DNA of 64,000 bases from Pseudozyma flocculosa PF-1 (taxonomy: Eukaryota; Basidiomycota; Ustilaginomycetes; Ustilaginales; Ustilaginaceae). The notes under the pieces are model-generated. The model made no database searches. It had not been told where the DNA came from and saw nothing but the letters and a program-made list of their open reading frames with translations. The first letter of the stretch is position 1. Every line of letters starts with the position of its first letter. Shown here in pieces: positions 51,644 to 63,604 of this stretch. Where the stretch lies: the NCBI RefSeq assembly GCF_000417875.1, contig NW_006920878.1:297279-361278 (forward strand), written 5' to 3'. Both the position numbers and the translations under genes were made by a program.

Positions 51644-53620
51644 ATGACTTCGCAGCCTCTGCCGTCGACGGCCAGCGCGCCACGGCCAGGACCATCACAG
51701 CGTCGTCGCGCACCAGCAACAACACCGCCACCGCCATCCACCCACCATGCCACAAATCGACCCAACATCCACCAACACGTCTCCTACCTCTCGCCCACCC
51801 AGACCGACTCGCCCTACCCGCCCCTCCCCGCTTCCCTCTCCCTCCTGCCCCGCACCACCCAGCATGACGCGCCCGCATTCCTCCCCATCCTAGCCGCACC
51901 CGCCTACGCCCCTCTCGACGCCTGGCACCACGTCATGGACGACCTCATCCGCCACCCGGAACGCAACTCGTCCAACATCCTCCGCGCAGACATCCTCGAG
52001 CAGCAAACCTGCGATTCCACCAGCAGCAACGACGCTGACATCGACGGCTATCGTCCCATCAAGCGCATCCGACGCAGCATCCTCCCGCGCAGGCCCGGCC
52101 TCGACTGGGAGATGCACCAGGAGTGCACCCTCTACCACCGCACCGACCCCCTCGACGCCTCGTCCATTCGCGAGGCCGTCGTTGTATACACGCCCATCGC
52201 ATCTCCGCAGGCAAGACAGCGCTTTTCAGAAGGCTGGATCGACGACCCCACCCGTCGCCTCTCGTTTCCCAGCCACGAGGAGCAGATCCCCTTTTACCAC
52301 CCAAAGGTGCGAGCCATCGCCTTCCGCTACTTTGTCTCGCAACCGCAGCCGCAGTCGCAGCATGACGGTGCCGAAGCTGCTGCCTCTTCCCACGACGACG
52401 ACGCCGAACGGTCGCTCCCCATATTTGGCACGCACAGCATCGCCCTCGTCCCCTTTGGCCCGGACCAGTCCGCCGCGCTGCCACCGACGCACCGCCTGGC
52501 GCGGATATCGCTGCACCTCGTCACCACGCTCCACACCCACACCTGGGGCCGCACCCACAACTACGTCAAGCGCGTCCACCACGACGTCGTCGTGCCGCGC
52601 GAGGCCTTCCAGGACCTCTACCTCCAGCTCAAGGCACGCCACGCCTCGCACCTCATCGCCACCTGGGCCGAGCGCACCGACCCGTCCAAGCACGTATTCG
52701 AGGACCTCGGCATCGCCGCCTTTCTCATCCTCCTCTGGCGCAAGTGGTGGGGTGACGCTACCACAGGTCCGCCCGGCGGGTTCGTCGACGTCGGATGTGG
52801 CAACGGCCTGCTCGTCTGGATCCTCAACCAGGAAGGGTTCCAGGGGCACGGGTTCGACCTGCGCGCCAGGCGCAGCTGGGCAACGTACGGCGACGGAGCC
52901 GATCTGAGGGAGCACAAGTTCCATGTGCCCCGCTTTGTGGCGCGGCGACTTGAGCGGGCCGGCGAGGGCGAGGACGAGGGCAAGACCGAGCCGGCGTCGA
53001 CAGCAGAAGCGGTAAACGGCGACGAGGGCGATGGCGACGACGACGACGACGAGGCAGTGGCGAACCTCTTCCCACCGCACTGTTTCCTGATCGGCAACCA
53101 CGCCGACGAGTTGACACCGTGGCTGCCGCTCCTCTCGACCTCTCTGGGTCTAACGACGGGGTGTAGCGGGTTCATCAACATACCGTGCTGTCCCTTTATG
53201 CTGGGCGGGGACAAGTTCACTTCGATGCGCTACATTCCCATCGAGCGCGACGACATCGTCCCGCTCCTCTTTCCCCACCATCCCTCCTCTTCGTCGCTGT
53301 CGGAAGAGGAGGAGAAGAGGGTGGAAGAGACGGTGACGGCCATGCAACGCGGACCCACATCGACGGAAGGCGGCGAATCGAGAAATGGGGCCTACCTCTC
53401 CTACCTCTCCCACCTCCACGTCAACCTCGGTTGGACAATGGAAAAAGAGGCACTCAGGATCCCCTCGACCAAGAATTGGTGCATCGTCGGTCGAAACCTC
53501 TTTCTCGACTCAGTCGACGACGTCGAGCATCGGCGTCGGATGAGGACCGAGTTGAGAAAACGGTGCATCGACGCCGTCTCGGCCACGACGACGTCTTGGT
53601 CGCCCCGCGTCGGCATCTAG
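51644..53620 (+). CDS. TRM44: tRNA (uracil-2'-O-)-methyltransferase Trm44
   Basis: Methylates the ribose of U44 in tRNA-Ser using S-adenosylmethionine, in the cytoplasm. The 658-residue single-exon protein has a disordered N-terminus and then the family core. The SAM-binding motif FVDVGCGNGLLVWILNQEGFQGHGFDLR lies near residues 380-407, preceded by VFEDLGIAAFLILLWRKWW, a conserved Trm44 segment. FLIGNHADELTPWLPLL and GFINIPCCPFMLGGDKF are also typical. An acidic insertion (about 450-475) separates these blocks. The ATG at 51644 is the first that leaves no upstream conserved sequence; the frame is open further up but without family similarity. It is tail-to-tail with the ABC1 kinase gene, only about 160 bases apart. 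Confidence 0.92.
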   Translation: MTSQPLPSTASAPRPGPSQRRRAPATTPPPPSTHHATNRPNIHQHVSYLSPTQTDSPYPPLPASLSLLPRTTQHDAPAFLPILAAPAYAPLDAWHHVMDDLIRHPERNSSNILRADILEQQTCDSTSSNDADIDGYRPIKRIRRSILPRRPGLDWEMHQECTLYHRTDPLDASSIREAVVVYTPIASPQARQRFSEGWIDDPTRRLSFPSHEEQIPFYHPKVRAIAFRYFVSQPQPQSQHDGAEAAASSHDDDAERSLPIFGTHSIALVPFGPDQSAALPPTHRLARISLHLVTTLHTHTWGRTHNYVKRVHHDVVVPREAFQDLYLQLKARHASHLIATWAERTDPSKHVFEDLGIAAFLILLWRKWWGDATTGPPGGFVDVGCGNGLLVWILNQEGFQGHGFDLRARRSWATYGDGADLREHKFHVPRFVARRLERAGEGEDEGKTEPASTAEAVNGDEGDGDDDDDEAVANLFPPHCFLIGNHADELTPWLPLLSTSLGLTTGCSGFINIPCCPFMLGGDKFTSMRYIPIERDDIVPLLFPHHPSSSSLSEEEEKRVEETVTAMQRGPTSTEGGESRNGAYLSYLSHLHVNLGWTMEKEALRIPSTKNWCIVGRNLFLDSVDDVEHRRRMRTELRKRCIDAVSATTTSWSPRVGI

Positions 53621-53779
53621 TAATCTCCACGCCTCTCCACATCACACCATACCTCCGCTAGTCTCTCCGCCCGAAAGCAAGGCACGGCGGGACGATGGCA
53701 ATCCCGACCACGATGGGGCGTTGATAAGCGGATTCCCCCAACTGATCTCGACCGACTGATCGACCGACCGACTGGCTGG

Positions 53780-56569
53780 CTACTCCGAGTGCCATCCGTA
53801 TCGGATAAAGGCGTCCACCGTCGCCGTATTGGCCTCGAGGAAGCCTTCGAGGAGCGAGCGCGCCTCCATGTAAGCCCACAGCTTGAGCATCGGCATCGCC
53901 GATCCCGCACCGGACCCCTCGGACGGCGCAATCTTGGGTCCCTCGTGCTTGGAAATCTGCCGTCCCAGCGATCGCAGGATCGGCAGCGCCGACTTGAACA
54001 GCTGTAGGCGGGCAACGCGAGGGCCGACATAGAGCAGAGGAGGGCGGAGGGGGGGAAAGACGGCAAGGAGGGATGACTCAGTACGGTGGCGGAAATGCAA
54101 GCAAAACCCGCGACGACCGACGACCGACGACCGACTCAACTCACGTCCATGTTGGGGTCGAGCTGCCTGCCGATGCCCTCGAGCAGCAGGATGCTAATGA
54201 CGGTGTTGACAAAGTCGGCTTCCATCTTGACGTGGTGGTTGCGCACCGCCAGCAGCACCTCGTTGAGCACGTCGCTGATCTTGATCTTGGCCAGGCTGAA
54301 CGTCTTGCTCTTGACGCTCAGGATGAGGTCCTGCATCTTGAGCGCGAACCCTTCCTCGTCAATCACCATGTCCGGCGACCGGCACCGCTCCACCATCAGG
54401 TGGCCCGCCAGCGCACCGTCAAACTCGGCCACGGCCGAGAACAGGTCGAGGAAGTTGCGCCGGTTCTGCGGCGTCAGCTCCACCGTCAGGCCGGCGTCCA
54501 AGAAGACGAGCTCGGGCTGGTAGCCCTGCAAGTCGAGCCGGTCCAGCTCGTCGAGCCACGCGTCGTGGTCGTGCCGCAGCGAGTGCAGCTTGGCCACCAC
54601 CGACTCCTCAGCCCGGTCGTCGGCCGGCGGCGGCGCCTTGGCGTGGCCCGGCGCGTAGTCCGAGTCGAACTTGGACAGCACCCGCGCCAGCAGGTCCTTG
54701 AGGAGCGACTGCGTCGTCGGGCGGTAGAACTTGATCATGATGTTGCCCGGATGCAGGTCGGCGTGGGTGAAGTTGTCGATCAGCAGCATGTTCTGTGTGA
54801 AAAATGGGGCAGCCGGGCAGTTCGGGCCACGGCAAGAGGGGTTTTCGAGGACAATCAGCGATCCAGGTTCAATCCGACGGACAAGGAACAGTGCGCCCGC
54901 GCTCGAGCCCAGGCTGTCCTGGCTCGACCCGGCTCGACCCGGCTCGGGCCGACCGTCTACTCACCAGGAACGCATCGAGGCCGAGGTTGGCGATGCGATG
55001 ATCGAAGCCGGCGCCTCCGTTGTTCAAAAAGTGCTTGAGCGGCAGCGCCTCCTCGAACTCCTCGATAAGCACCTGCTTGGTCGAGAAGCGCATCAGCGGC
55101 CGCGGGAAGCTGATGGCGCTCCTGCGACTGCTGAAGGCCTTTTCGAACCGGTCGAGGTTCTTGGCCTCGTTGCGCAGGTCGAGCTGCGAAAACATCATGT
55201 CGGCGAAGACGTCGACCTCTTCGGGGAACGACAGCCACTCGGCGCCCGGAATCAGGTTGACCAGGTTGGCAAAGAAGCGCATAATCTTGATGTCGCGCGC
55301 GATCGTCTTTTCGACGCGCGGGTGGAGGATCTTGATGGCGACGGCGGCGGTGGGCACGGCGGGCGGCGCCTCCTCCTCCTCGTAGGTCAGCGCCAACGTC
55401 TTGGACAGCTTCTGCCTCCGCTCGCTCTTGGATGTCCGCTTCTTGGGATCCAGGTAGGTCGGCGGCAGCAGGTCCGGCTTCAGCGTCGCCTTGTACACCT
55501 GTGCCACCGCGCCGATGCCCATGGGCTCGTGGCCAAACTCTTCAAAGATCTCGTCGAATCGGCGGCGGAAGACACGCTCGATGACGCGCTTCGTGTAGCG
55601 GAACGAGTGCGGCTTGCCGTTGGAGTGGAGCCGGCCGAGGCGCTTGCAGAGCTCGTCTGGGAACAAATCCTGCCTCGACCCCGCCCACTGGGCGAGCTTG
55701 ATGAACGTCGGACCGGCGCGCTCCATCTGCTTGACCAGGAAGCCGTACCACCACAGAGCGCCCCATCGCTCCCCCTCTTCACGCTTGCTCACCCGGCGGC
55801 CCCTTCGCCTGCCCCCCTCGCGGCGGTGTCCGACCATGAGCATGGGTGCGGTGAGGATGACGGGCAGGAAGAGGACCACGAGCACAATGAAGCGCTTGGC
55901 GGTGCCCAGCGGCTCGATGATGTAGGCGTGGATGGCGTTGCCGGTGCGGAAGAGGAAGCGGACGACGACATTTCGCCGGCGCGGCTTTAACCCTTCGTCC
56001 ATGAACTGGTGCTGATCTTGGCCGTCCGCGCCGTCCCCATCGCCTTCGTCATCATCATCGTCGACGGGCGGTGCGAAGCCGCCGTGCTTGTCGCTGTCGG
56101 CAGGATCGGACGTCGAGTCCGCAAAGAGGGTGGGGTGGGTGAGGAAGATTCCGTAGAGCGCCAGCGCTGCGGCGGCAGCAGCTGCGGCCGAGCCAGTCAA
56201 GACGCGGCTGCCACTGCCGTCAGTAGAGCTGTGAGAGTTGGAGGAGCCGGAAGGAGATGGCGAAGTAGGCGTTCGTGCTGACGTCGAATAGCTAGCGCGA
56301 GACGCTAGCGGTGCAAGCTCGCGTAAAGTCGGAGTGCGGCGGGATGGCGGTCTGCTACTTGTCGAGCAGCTCGACGAGAAGAAGGCGTGCGGGGTCGCTC
56401 CTGAAGAGAGGCTGGCGGACGGTACGACGAGGTTCGAGAAGGCAGGACGTGGTGACGCTGCGGTGCTTATCAACCGGGAAACGCTCGTCCGCGAGGAGAG
56501 GGTCAAGCCTGAGCCGGCTAGAAAGGTTCGCCGACATGACCTCGACAAGAGGCGCTGCGTGGCCATCAT
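53780..56569 (-). CDS. ABC1/ADCK2-type mitochondrial atypical kinase (Cqd1-like), three exons
   Basis: UbiB-family protein of the mitochondrial inner membrane, linked to coenzyme Q distribution and lipid homeostasis (family knowledge: ADCK2, yeast Cqd1). Exons 56569-54965, 54792-54145 and 54001-53780 join in phase to 824 residues. The N-terminus is an Arg/Ser-rich presequence with a following hydrophobic stretch, and a membrane segment (FIVLVVLFLPVILTAPML) precedes the kinase. Visible: the family GPTFIKLAQWAGSRQDLFP motif in place of a glycine loop, AVAIKILHP (Lys), the catalytic HADLHPGNIM and the FLDAGLTVEL metal-binding loop. The catalytic residues are intact. Introns are 54793-54964 and 54002-54144. 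Confidence 0.93.
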
Positions 56570-57905
56570 GCTGGTGTGGTCGCGTCAAGCAGTGAGCCGG
56601 GGTCGGTGTTGGCGACCAGAAAGGGCGTCGATTCGGGTCCGTACGTCGTCGGTCGAAGCCCGTCGCTGGTGGACGCAGCCGGCAGACGCAGTCGCAGTCG
56701 CCGTCACGGTCGCGTGCCGTGCTCCTCGAGCGCTGGCGGTGGGGCTGTAGGGGATGGCGGGAGGGAAGGCAGCGGGTAGCGGACGGCCCCAAAGAGGATC
56801 AGAGTGGCGGTGGTGATGGTGCTGACGATGTTCGGGAATGCCGCCGTCGCTGTTGTCGACAAAGACAAAGACGACGGAAGGGCCGACGTGCCTGATGATG
56901 AACCCTTGCTTGCCGTGCCTTGCCTTGCCGTCCCTTGCCTCTTGGCTGGCTGGGCCAGTGGCTGCCTTCGAAGGCCTCTCTGCCTGGCTGTGAAAGCTCG
57001 CTCAGCAAGCCAGGCCACACACAGACGCCCGCCCATGCCAGCTCGGGCCAGGCCTGGCCTGGCATGACGTACGCTGCAGGCGCCTCCAGCCTGTCGTAGA
57101 GGTGGAGCCGGAACGGGCCGTCGCCGATGCCGATTGGAAAGTTGTTTCGGAGCCTTGCCGATGTCGAAAGTCGGCCCGATCGAGCTGCCAGGGGATCGCC
57201 AGGGGGCCGCTGGTGTTGGTCTCGGGCCGCCTCCGCCTTTTTGGGATGGGCGTTGGACCCCTTTGTTCCAGGGCCTGGCTGGGCTAGGCTGGGCTGAGCT
57301 GGCGTCGCCGCTTCGGCCTGTGGTGATCCTGTCCCTTCTGCTTGCTTCATCTTCCGTCGAGCATCGTCGCGCACCTCTTTCTTCTCCTCTTTGCTCGCCA
57401 CTCGACCCAGCGTTGCGCTCCTTGTCCACCGAGGCCATCAGGCTTGGCCGCTGCCGACCGCCCACATCGGAACCTTGCCGGTCCGGCGCCGCTTTCAACC
57501 CACCAGCGGCACTTGCTCATCCGAAGACGAGTCAACAACACCTCGGGACGTCACTCGCCGCCGTCGATTATCGCCTCAGCATCGCCTTCGCTCCGTCTCC
57601 CTCGCTCTCTTTCAACAGATAGAACTGCAGCCGCCTCTCGGGCCGTATAGGGCATCCGTCTCTGAGCTGCTTGGACGCCCGACAGGCTGGCCCGATTCGC
57701 TCTACCTACGTACGACTTGGCCCCTGCAAGAGCAGCTCGGACCTCCTCCCGCCGGACGATCTACAGGAGCGAATCTCCTCTCCTTGGCCATTAATTGTCA
57801 CTCTGCCACGCGCCCACTGCTCGGCGCTAGATCAGCCCCTGCCCGTTCCCCGAACACCCACTCTCTCGGACCACCGACCCAACTGCACGACGCACAGGCG
57901 GGCCC
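56570..57905. promoter_or_regulatory. Divergent promoter region (ABC1 kinase and SIN kinase)
   Basis: About 1.3 kb with no supported gene. It holds a GGCCA/GGCCT tract (57046-57064) and CCTTGCC repeats near 56915-56945. Frames on both strands have only low-complexity composition. Confidence 0.5.
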
Positions 57906-60900
57906 ATGTCGGAGCGAAATGGGTGGCCCACGCACGCCAGCCCAAGCTCGTTGCCCTCGTCACCCCTGCAATCGTTCCGCAAGCCCGCCTCGGCATCGCC
58001 GCTGATGCCTCCAGCATCCATCGCACCAACAAGGGCCGCCTCTGCATCACAACCTCACCAGCATATACGGCCACAGCCGCAGCCGCAGCCACAGCCGCAG
58101 CCACCACCACAACCGCACCAGCGGCAAGGATCCGACGGCGGTGGTTACAGTTACTCCTTTCACCCAACCCAGAGCACGGTCCGCCGCTGGTCGGCTCATC
58201 AGACCGGCTCCGTCGCAAACCCTGACTCGAGCACCTCGACCAGCACCGCCAGCAACGCTCACCATCACCTCGACACACGCAACCCTAGCCCGCCGCTTCG
58301 CATCCGTGGCCCTCTTGGCTCACGATCCTCGACACCCACGCCATCGCATCCTACGCCAAAGAGCCCTGCGACGTCCGAACCTCCTTCCTCGCCACTGCCA
58401 GGCAAGATGCGGCATGGTGCCGATTCCATCACGCAGACGGACGGCACTGGGGTCGGCGCGAGCAGCAGCAGCAGCAGCAGCAGCAGTCGCGCTAACGGCC
58501 AGGGCAGCAGGAGCCCTGTACCGTCGGATGGCGTCCATCGCAGCAAGAGCACCGCCGCCGTCGTGGGTCGGATGGCCGACACGGCGGGCCAGCGGTCCAT
58601 CACCCACGTCGGCCGGAGCGCCTCGACCGCCGCCCTGTCGCCGACGCCCTCGCCACCGCGCACCGGCGCATCTGGCGGCAACGGCCACCTCGCTCACTAC
58701 ACGCTCGGCGACTGCCTGGGCCGCGGGGCGTTTGGTTCCGTCTTTCGCGGCCTCAATTGGATGACGGGCGAGACGGTGGCCGTCAAGCAGATCCAGCTCG
58801 GCAACATCCCAAAGTCGGAGCTCGGCGAGATCATGTCCGAGATCGACCTGCTCAAGAACCTCAACCACGCCAACATCGTAAAGTACAAGGGCAGCGAAAA
58901 GACCAAGGACTACCTCTACATCATCCTCGAGTACTGCGAAAACGGCTCGCTCCACGGCATCCTCCGCCGCTTTGGCAAGTTCCCCGAGGGCCTCGTCGGC
59001 GTCTACATCTCCCAAGTGCTCGACGGCCTCCTCTACCTCCACGAGCAGGGCGTGATCCACCGCGATATCAAGGGCGCCAATATCCTGACCAACAAGGACG
59101 GATCGGTCAAGCTGGCCGACTTTGGCGTCGCCACCAAGACGGGCGCGATGAACGACTATGCCGTGGTGGGCAGCCCGTACTGGATGGCGCCCGAGGTCAT
59201 TGACCAGAGCGGTGCCACGACGGCGAGCGACATCTGGAGCGTTGGCTGCGTCGTCGTCGAGCTGCTCGAGGGCAAACCGCCCTACCACTTCCTGGCGCCC
59301 ATGCCCGCCCTCTTCCGCATCGTCCAGGACGACTACCCGCCCATGCCCGAGGGCGCCTCGCCCATCGTCAAGGACTTCCTGCTGCACTGCTTCCAGAAGG
59401 ACGTCAACCTGCGCGTCTCGGCACGCAAGCTGCTCAAGCACCCCTGGATGGTGGCGGCGCGCAGGCAGCTCGATCAGATGAAGAGCGGCGGCTCGCTGCG
59501 GGCCGCAGGCACCACCGCCGGCGCCACGGTCCACGACGAGGCGGTCAAGAGCGTCCGCGAGTGGAACGAGGCGCTCCAAGAGCCAATGGTGGGCCACCAG
59601 AGCAACCACGGCGGCGGAGGATTCAACAACGCCGCCGGCAGCACTGGCAGCAGCCCCAATCCGAACCAGCACCTCGGCAAGGGAGGCTCGCCCCGCATCA
59701 ACGATGCCGCCACGGTCCGGCCTCCCGCTCACAACAAGCTGCGCCGCGTGTCGGCTATGGCCCCCGTTGGACACTCCCAGGACGGCGCCACGGCACGTCC
59801 CGGCTTGCTGAAGCCCAAGGCCGGAATGCGACCCACCCTACCCGCCGACTTTGGGGTGCAGGATAGCGAACCCAGCCCTGCCGTAGCTGCTGCACGGAAG
59901 CCGCTCGAGCTCAACACGGCGGCCGCCGCCGCCGCCAGAGAGCCGCCCAGCTCGCCGACTACGAAGCTGCCTCTCGCCGGGGCCGCACCGGCGCCGTCGC
60001 TCATGGATCAGCGTTCCAAGCTCGTCGATCTGCAGAGGCCCGAGGAGGACACCGACAACTGGGATGACGATTTCGAGGAGGGCATCACAACGACCAAGAT
60101 AGCTGCGCTCGAGAGGAGCGCTCCGATCGACGACGGACACGCTCGGAAGAGGGATGATGCGCCTGGAGCCGCCCCGGAACGCTCGACCGCCGCTGCGGGC
60201 GGCGACGATCGGCGCGGTGGGGCGCATGCCGACTACGATCAGCAGACGATCCGACCGTCGCCTTTGCTGCGAAGCGTCAGCTCGCTGCCGCAGGTCGGTG
60301 CGCCCAGGCAACAACCGCCCGCCTCAGCCTCGACCCCGCTGCCCCCTCCAAGCCCGTCTGCCTCTGATTCGTCGAAACCGGATGGAGGCAGCAGCGTCGA
60401 AGACTACTCGGACCTCATCGAGGAGGCGGACGAGTCGCATCTCAACGCTCGGATCCAGAACCTCAAGCTACAGAACAGCGTCGGCAAGCGGCTCTTCCAC
60501 CCCGACGACCTGAAGCGTTTGTCGCGTCCCGAAGACGAGCGCTGGGCGCTCGGCCTGACCACCGATGAGGCCGGACCGCCGCATCTCCGGAGCGAGGCGT
60601 CGCCGCAGTCGACCACCGTCATCAGACCCATCAGTCCGACGGCGTCGCGCGCCAACTCGCTGAGGGCGGGCAAGGATGACAAGTGGAAGGAGATGCGCCA
60701 GGCGCTGGGCAAGTACGCCGAAGAGGGCGGCGACGAGGACTACTCGGACGTGTTTGGCAAGGCCTTTTCGGGGGCATTAGGGGGACGGCTGAGCCTTCCC
60801 GACCCGCAGGGCCCGCTGCAACTGACGACGCGCCTGTCACAGCGGTCTTGGCTGGGCGACGACCGGGACGACGAGGACGACCCCTTTGCCGAGATCGACG

Positions 60901-63604
60901 AGGACCTCGACGCCGAGGCCGACATGGAGGCCAACGTGGCCAGGGACAAGCACGCCCGCATGTGCACCTACGTGTCTGACCTGGTCGATTCGCTCAGCCC
61001 GGACGCGCCCGATCGGGAGCTGCTGCGCGCCTGCGAGCAGATCGACGAGGTGCTGACCGACATGCCCGAGATGAAGATGCAGCTGCTCGGTTGCCACGGC
61101 GCGCTGGCGCTCATCCAGCTGCTCGAGATCGCCACCGAGACTGAGCTGGTGACGAGGCTGCTGGGCATCCTCAACCTCATCATCTTCGACGATCCCGAGG
61201 CCCAGGAGAACCTGTGCCTGATCGGGGCGATCCCCGTCGTCATCAACTTTACCACAAAGAAGTGGTCGCACGAGCTGCGCCTCGAGGCGGCCCACTTTGT
61301 GTTTGCCATGTGCTCGACGTCGCGGCTGACGCTGCAGTTCGTGCTGAGCTGCCGCGGGCTGCGGACGCTCGTCGACCTCATCGACGAGGACTACGCCGAT
61401 CGCAAGGACCTGGTGTGGATCGGCGTCGGCTGCGTGTCGAGCGTGCTCGAGCTGCAGAGCCCGGCGTCGCGCACCGACTTCTGCCGGATGCTGGCTCAGG
61501 ATGGCCTGCTGGAGCCGCTGTCGACGGCGCTGCTCAGCGTCGTCCGCGATGCCGAGGACCCGTACGCCCAGCAGGCGCAGGCCCACATCCTGCAGACGTT
61601 CCTCATCTTCTCTCAGTCCGATGGCTGGCTCAAAAAGAGCCTCGCCACCCGCAGCGTGCTGCGCAAGCTGCTGCAGGCGACGCAGATGCTCGGGCCCGAG
61701 CCGCTGATCCAGATGCTCAAGATCCTCAAGAACCTCACCATGAACCCGGCCACGCTCGACGAGATCCAGAACGCCAACACCATCGAGATCCTCGTGCGCA
61801 TCCTGGCCGAGCACCACGGCGGCGCGCACGGTACCGAGATGTCGAACCAGGTGCTCAACGCGATGTACAACCTGTGCCGCCTGAGCAAGTCGCGCCAGGA
61901 GGAGGCGGCCGAGTCGGGCATCATCCCGCAGCTGCTGCGCGTGGCCCAGACCAAGTCGCCGCTCAAGCAGTTTGCGCTGCCGATCCTCTGCGACCTGGCG
62001 CACACGGGCAAGGGGACGCGCCAGCTGCTCTGGCAGCACCGCGCGCTGCATTTCTACGTCGGCCTGCTCGAGGACCCGTACTGGCAGGTGTCGGCGCTCG
62101 ACTCGATCCACGTCTGGCTGCAGGACGAGACGCACCGGGTCGAAGAGGTGCTGCTGCAGCCTTCGTCGGTCGACTCGCTCCTCTGCCTCTTTGCCACGTC
62201 CAAGGCCAACTCGTTCGAAAACCTGCTCGAGCCGTACCTCAAAATCTGCCGGCTATCGACGGCCATCACGATCGCCATGGGCAAGAACTCGGCCTTCCTG
62301 CGCAAGCTCGTCGACCGTCTCAAGCACCCAAAGGCCGTGGTGCGCCTCAACCTGCTCAGGCTGACAAAAATGGTCTGCGACGTGCATCCGGACCGCGGCA
62401 CGCTGATCCAGCAGTTCAGCCTGTACGAGGTGAGTTGCGGCGCGGCGCGGCGGCGCAGCTGCTGTAGACGGATGCTGATGTGACTGACGACGAGACTGAC
62501 CATGTTCGATTCGCTTCCTGCGCGTGACTCCCTTTCACCCGTCCCGGCTCTGCCCTCGTCCAGATTATCGACCAGCTCAGCAAGCACGATGGCGCCGTCC
62601 TGGTCCGCGAGCTCGCGCGCGACATCCTCTCGCAGCGCTACATGCAGGCCGAGCCGCGCACGGTACGCAGGACGATGTCGGACGTCGGCAGCAGCACCAT
62701 CGGCAGCAGCAGCCCGGCTGTGCAGCCGATTCCGGACCAGCGGCCCGGCGCCACCGGCCTCGGTGGGCTCAACGGCGGTGCCGAAGTGCCTGCGCGAGTC
62801 CGTCCCGGGCGACGCCCGCAGCAACAGCTCGAAGACCACCAGCATCAGGTGCAGGCGGCGCCGCAGCAGCGTCGCTCACCCTCGGTGCAGCAGGGCGGCT
62901 TCGCGCTGGACCACGGCTCTCCGCGGGCGCGCCGGCGACTGCCGCTGCCCGAGATTCTCGACGCTGATGCCTGGAAGCAGCTATCGTCGAGCAGCGCGCC
63001 GGACGGGCAGGAGAATGATCGACAGGGCCTTGCAGCCGGTCAGAGGAGGGCTGCACTCCGAGACCGGTCCGTCAGTCCAAACATCGGCGCGGCTACGGGC
63101 GTTGGCGCCGGACGGGTGGGCCCGCGCAGCCTGATCGAGACGTTTTCGCCCCCGTCGCCTCTGCCGCAGCAGCAACAGCATCAGCAAGGAGCGACGACGG
63201 TGACGGCGTCATCTGATCAGGCAGAGTCACGGCCGCACGGTGGGCGTCCAGCAACGAGCCCGACTGCCACCTCGCGCGTGCCCGCGGCTGGTGCGGGCAT
63301 CGGGAGCGGCGGGGGCACGGGGCTGGGCCTGGGCGTCCAGGGGCGAGTGCTTTCTCCGCGGCCGCTTTCGTCGGCAGCGGACGTGCTCAACCGCGAGGAT
63401 CAGGACAAGACGATGCGACCGATGAGCCGGCCGCCGAGCCGACGACCGATTCCGAGCCTGCCGACGGCGGGCCGCATCACGACGACGGACACGGGCACCG
63501 TTCGCTCGAGGACAGTGAGCAGCAGCAGTAACAGCAGCAGCAGCTCGTCGAGCGGCACCGGTATGGGCGCAGGTGGCGGGCGGTTTGCGCAGCAGCGGCC
63601 ATAG
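57906..63604 (+). CDS. Cdc7/Cdc15/SepH-type septation kinase, two exons
   Basis: Serine/threonine kinase of the septation initiation / mitotic exit network, acting at spindle poles to trigger cytokinesis. Exon 1 57906-62429, intron 62430-62563 (GTGAGT...CAG), exon 2 62564-63604; 1854 residues in phase. The kinase domain is at about 264-515: GRGAFGSVFRGLNW (Gly loop), AVKQI (Lys), VIHRDIKGAN (catalytic loop), LADFGVATK (DFG), VGSPYWMAPEV (activation segment), very close to S. pombe Cdc7 and plant MAP3K-epsilon. A conserved LIEEADESHLNARIQNLKL-type segment follows (about 840). Then come armadillo/HEAT-like repeats (about 1019-1490) and a disordered Ser/Gln-rich tail. The start is uncertain within the disordered N-terminus; ATG 57906 is the first in frame. 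Confidence 0.93.

Noticed and set aside
54731..55990. 419-codon plus-strand open frame
   Set aside because: Crosses introns and exon of the ABC1 kinase in antisense; no family resemblance.
56704..57498. 264-codon minus-strand frame upstream of the ABC1 kinase
   Set aside because: Low-complexity Arg/Ala/Gly content over a GGCCT tract; no support as a gene.
58320..59774. 484-codon minus-strand open frame
   Set aside because: Antisense of the septation kinase domain, which is far better supported.
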